Shown here piece after piece: positions 14,340-15,984 of a DNA stretch of 15,984 nt (the stretch's first letter is position 1; each line of letters begins with the position of its first letter). This stretch comes from Bacteroidota bacterium. Lineage in GTDB: Bacteria; Bacteroidota; Bacteroidia; Bacteroidales; Prolixibacteraceae. Under the pieces are notes generated by a model. The model was given only the letters and a program-made list of their open reading frames with translations. It was not told the origin of the DNA and searched no databases. A program made the translations under genes and the position numbers. The stretch lies in NCBI GenBank assembly GCA_030691295.1, contig JAUYEQ010000714.1, positions 1 through 15,984 on the forward strand, written 5' to 3'.

Positions 14340-15984
14340 ATGCAAATGACAAGATTAACTTATCTGTTTGTTTTATTCCTTTTCTCAATACAGGCGTTCA
14401 GTCAGGAAAATATCAACAACATCGCCGTTAAATACATCAGCAGCGGGGCAATTAAACTTGATGGTAAACTTGATGAACCCGAATGGCAGTCGGCAGAAAA
14501 AGGCGGCGATTTCTGGCAGTTCTTCCCAACGGATTCCGCAAAATCGATCAATCCAACGGAATTCAGACTTTTATACGACGATCACACCTTGTACATCGGG
14601 ATACGTGCCGGAGTTAAATCCGACAATTACGTGGTTTCATCGCTGCGCCGCGATTTCAGTGGCACAAGCAACGACAATGTCACGCTGATGTTCGATACCT
14701 TCAACGACGGAACAACCGCTTTTTTGTTTGGCATGACACCTTACGGCGTGCAGCGGGAAGCTTTTGTTTCAGGAGGTGGTTCGGGTTCCAATCCTTTAAA
14801 CGTGACTTGGGACCAGAAATGGAAGGTGGAAAGCGCCATGCATAAAGATCACTACATCCTGGAAGCGGCCATTCCGTTTAGTTCGCTGAAATTCAAGGGA
14901 GGCGATAAATCGTGGCGACTGAAATGCTACCGGTGGGACATGCAAACCAACGAACAAAGCACATGGGCAAGGATTCCGCAAAACCAGATGCTCTCGAGCC
15001 TGGCATTTATGGGTACCATGTTATTCGAAAAGCCATTGGAAAAATCGCACACGCCCATTGCCATTATCCCATATATAAACACGCTCACTTCGAAGAATTT
15101 CGCGAATAACACCACGCAAAGCAAGTTCACTTATGGCGGCGATGCCAAAATCGCCATCGGAAACAGCCTTAACCTTGATGTTACTGTAAATCCCGATTTT
15201 TCGAATGTGGAAGTGGATGATGTTTTTACCAACCTCACCCGATTTGAGGTTTTATTACCTGAAAAAAGGCAGTTCTTCATCGACAATAACGACCTGTTTG
15301 GAAGCTACGGCGATGCCTATTCAGCAGCCAACCCATTTTTTTCGCGCCGAATTGGATTGGCCCGCGATGCGGTGGGTAACCTCATCGAAAACCGCATCAT
15401 TGGCGGGGCTAGGTTGAGCGGGAAAATCGGTCAGGACTGGCGGCTTGGGTTGCTCAACATTCAAACCGACGAAGATGTGCCCAACCAAATTGCATCGAAT
15501 AACAACATGATGTTTACCGTGCAGCGCAAAGTTTTTTCGAGGTCAAACATCGGACTATTCGCCATCAACCGGCAGGCATTTAAAGATTACGATTTTCTGA
15601 ACCCGAACGATGAATATAACCGGTTAATTGGAGCGGAATACAATCTTGCTTCGGAGGACAACAGCTGGACAGGGAAATTTTACCTGCATAAATCGTTTCA
15701 GCCCAACGATACCAAGGGAAATTTATCGTCGCAGGCAACTGTTACCTACAACAACCGGAAGTTCACCTGGATTGCCGACCTGATGTATGTTGATCAGGGT
15801 TTCCGTTCCGATCTGGGTTTCATACCACGGACTGACATTTTGAAAAATGGCAACGGACTGATGTATAAATTCTATCCTTCCAATGGAAAAATAAGTAGTC
15901 ATGGCCCCGGAACAATGGCTCTGTATTACTGGAAACCAACGATGGACTATAAGAAAGTAGACCATACGTACCAACTTTATTACG
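14340..15984 (+). CDS. DUF5916 outer-membrane protein with CBM9-like domain (partial, runs off the window)
   Basis: An open frame of 548 codons reaches the right edge without a stop. The start is ATG at 14340 (a second ATG is at 14346), giving a signal peptide (MTRLTYLFVLFLFSIQAFSQ). A carbohydrate-binding family 9-like domain begins at about residue 38 (IKLDGKLDEPEWQSAE) and includes FRLLYDDHTLYIGI, NVTLMFDTFNDGTTAFLFG and TPYGVQREAF. The DUF5916 hallmark NPDFSNVEVDD starts at residue 284, followed by NLTRFEVLLPEKRQFFID. The remainder is probably an outer-membrane beta barrel; full-length family members are usually 700-850 residues, so the C-terminal part is missing. It is preceded by its own AraC-type promoter. 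It may help import or sense the substrate of the esterase block; that role is inference. Confidence 0.93.
   Translation, partial: MQMTRLTYLFVLFLFSIQAFSQENINNIAVKYISSGAIKLDGKLDEPEWQSAEKGGDFWQFFPTDSAKSINPTEFRLLYDDHTLYIGIRAGVKSDNYVVSSLRRDFSGTSNDNVTLMFDTFNDGTTAFLFGMTPYGVQREAFVSGGGSGSNPLNVTWDQKWKVESAMHKDHYILEAAIPFSSLKFKGGDKSWRLKCYRWDMQTNEQSTWARIPQNQMLSSLAFMGTMLFEKPLEKSHTPIAIIPYINTLTSKNFANNTTQSKFTYGGDAKIAIGNSLNLDVTVNPDFSNVEVDDVFTNLTRFEVLLPEKRQFFIDNNDLFGSYGDAYSAANPFFSRRIGLARDAVGNLIENRIIGGARLSGKIGQDWRLGLLNIQTDEDVPNQIASNNNMMFTVQRKVFSRSNIGLFAINRQAFKDYDFLNPNDEYNRLIGAEYNLASEDNSWTGKFYLHKSFQPNDTKGNLSSQATVTYNNRKFTWIADLMYVDQGFRSDLGFIPRTDILKNGNGLMYKFYPSNGKISSHGPGTMALYYWKPTMDYKKVDHTYQLYY

Noticed and set aside
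14368-14688. 106-codon plus-strand frame.
   Set aside because: It is a shadow of the DUF5916 gene, which is open in another frame from 14340 to the window edge with family motifs.

Overview
The window reads as a piece of a Bacteroidota (Cytophaga-Flavobacterium-Bacteroides type) chromosome. Supporting signs are a DUF5916 outer-membrane protein with its family motifs, exported proteins with short signal peptides ending in A-Q-like sites, mostly poor Shine-Dalgarno sequences, AT-rich intergenic DNA, and two promoters whose -7 boxes fit the Bacteroidota consensus TAnnTTTG. No rRNA, tRNA, CRISPR array or intact insertion sequence is visible.

Left block (1-5037, all +): a tightly coupled operon. 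The tail of an unrecognised gene overlaps an ABC ATPase by ATGA. That gene overlaps an ABC-2-type permease by ATGA, which in turn overlaps a large membrane protein by ATGA. The membrane protein joins an isoprenylcysteine-methyltransferase-like (ICMT/PEMT) segment to a prolipoprotein-diacylglyceryl-transferase-like (Lgt) domain, but a 1-base insertion in a C run splits its reading frame. The last gene is an unusual fusion of a membrane-associated PAPS-dependent sulfotransferase with an adenylylsulfate (APS) kinase, so one polypeptide could make its own sulfate donor. Together the genes suggest, by inference only, synthesis and export of a modified and sulfated lipid or membrane-bound product.

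Middle block (5089-7367): a secreted GATase-like protein (-), an HxlR regulator (+) with a strong palindrome just upstream, and a convergent AraC-family regulator (-). A long hairpin over the AraC stop codon probably ends transcription from both sides.

Right block (7525-15984, +): genes for exported proteins, divergent from AraC. They are an alpha/beta hydrolase interrupted by an in-frame TAG, a dienelactone-hydrolase-like protein, a type B carboxylesterase, a protein with two carboxymuconolactone-decarboxylase domains plus a cupin, a PQQ-type beta-propeller, and a DUF5916 protein that runs off the window. Near-identical operator/promoter modules precede the first hydrolase and the DUF5916 gene. 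They carry 21-bp-spaced half-sites lying exactly 37 bp from a -7 box, which ties both to one regulator, most likely the adjacent AraC protein. The block looks like an envelope-located ester or lactone catabolic cassette; the substrate cannot be read from the sequence.
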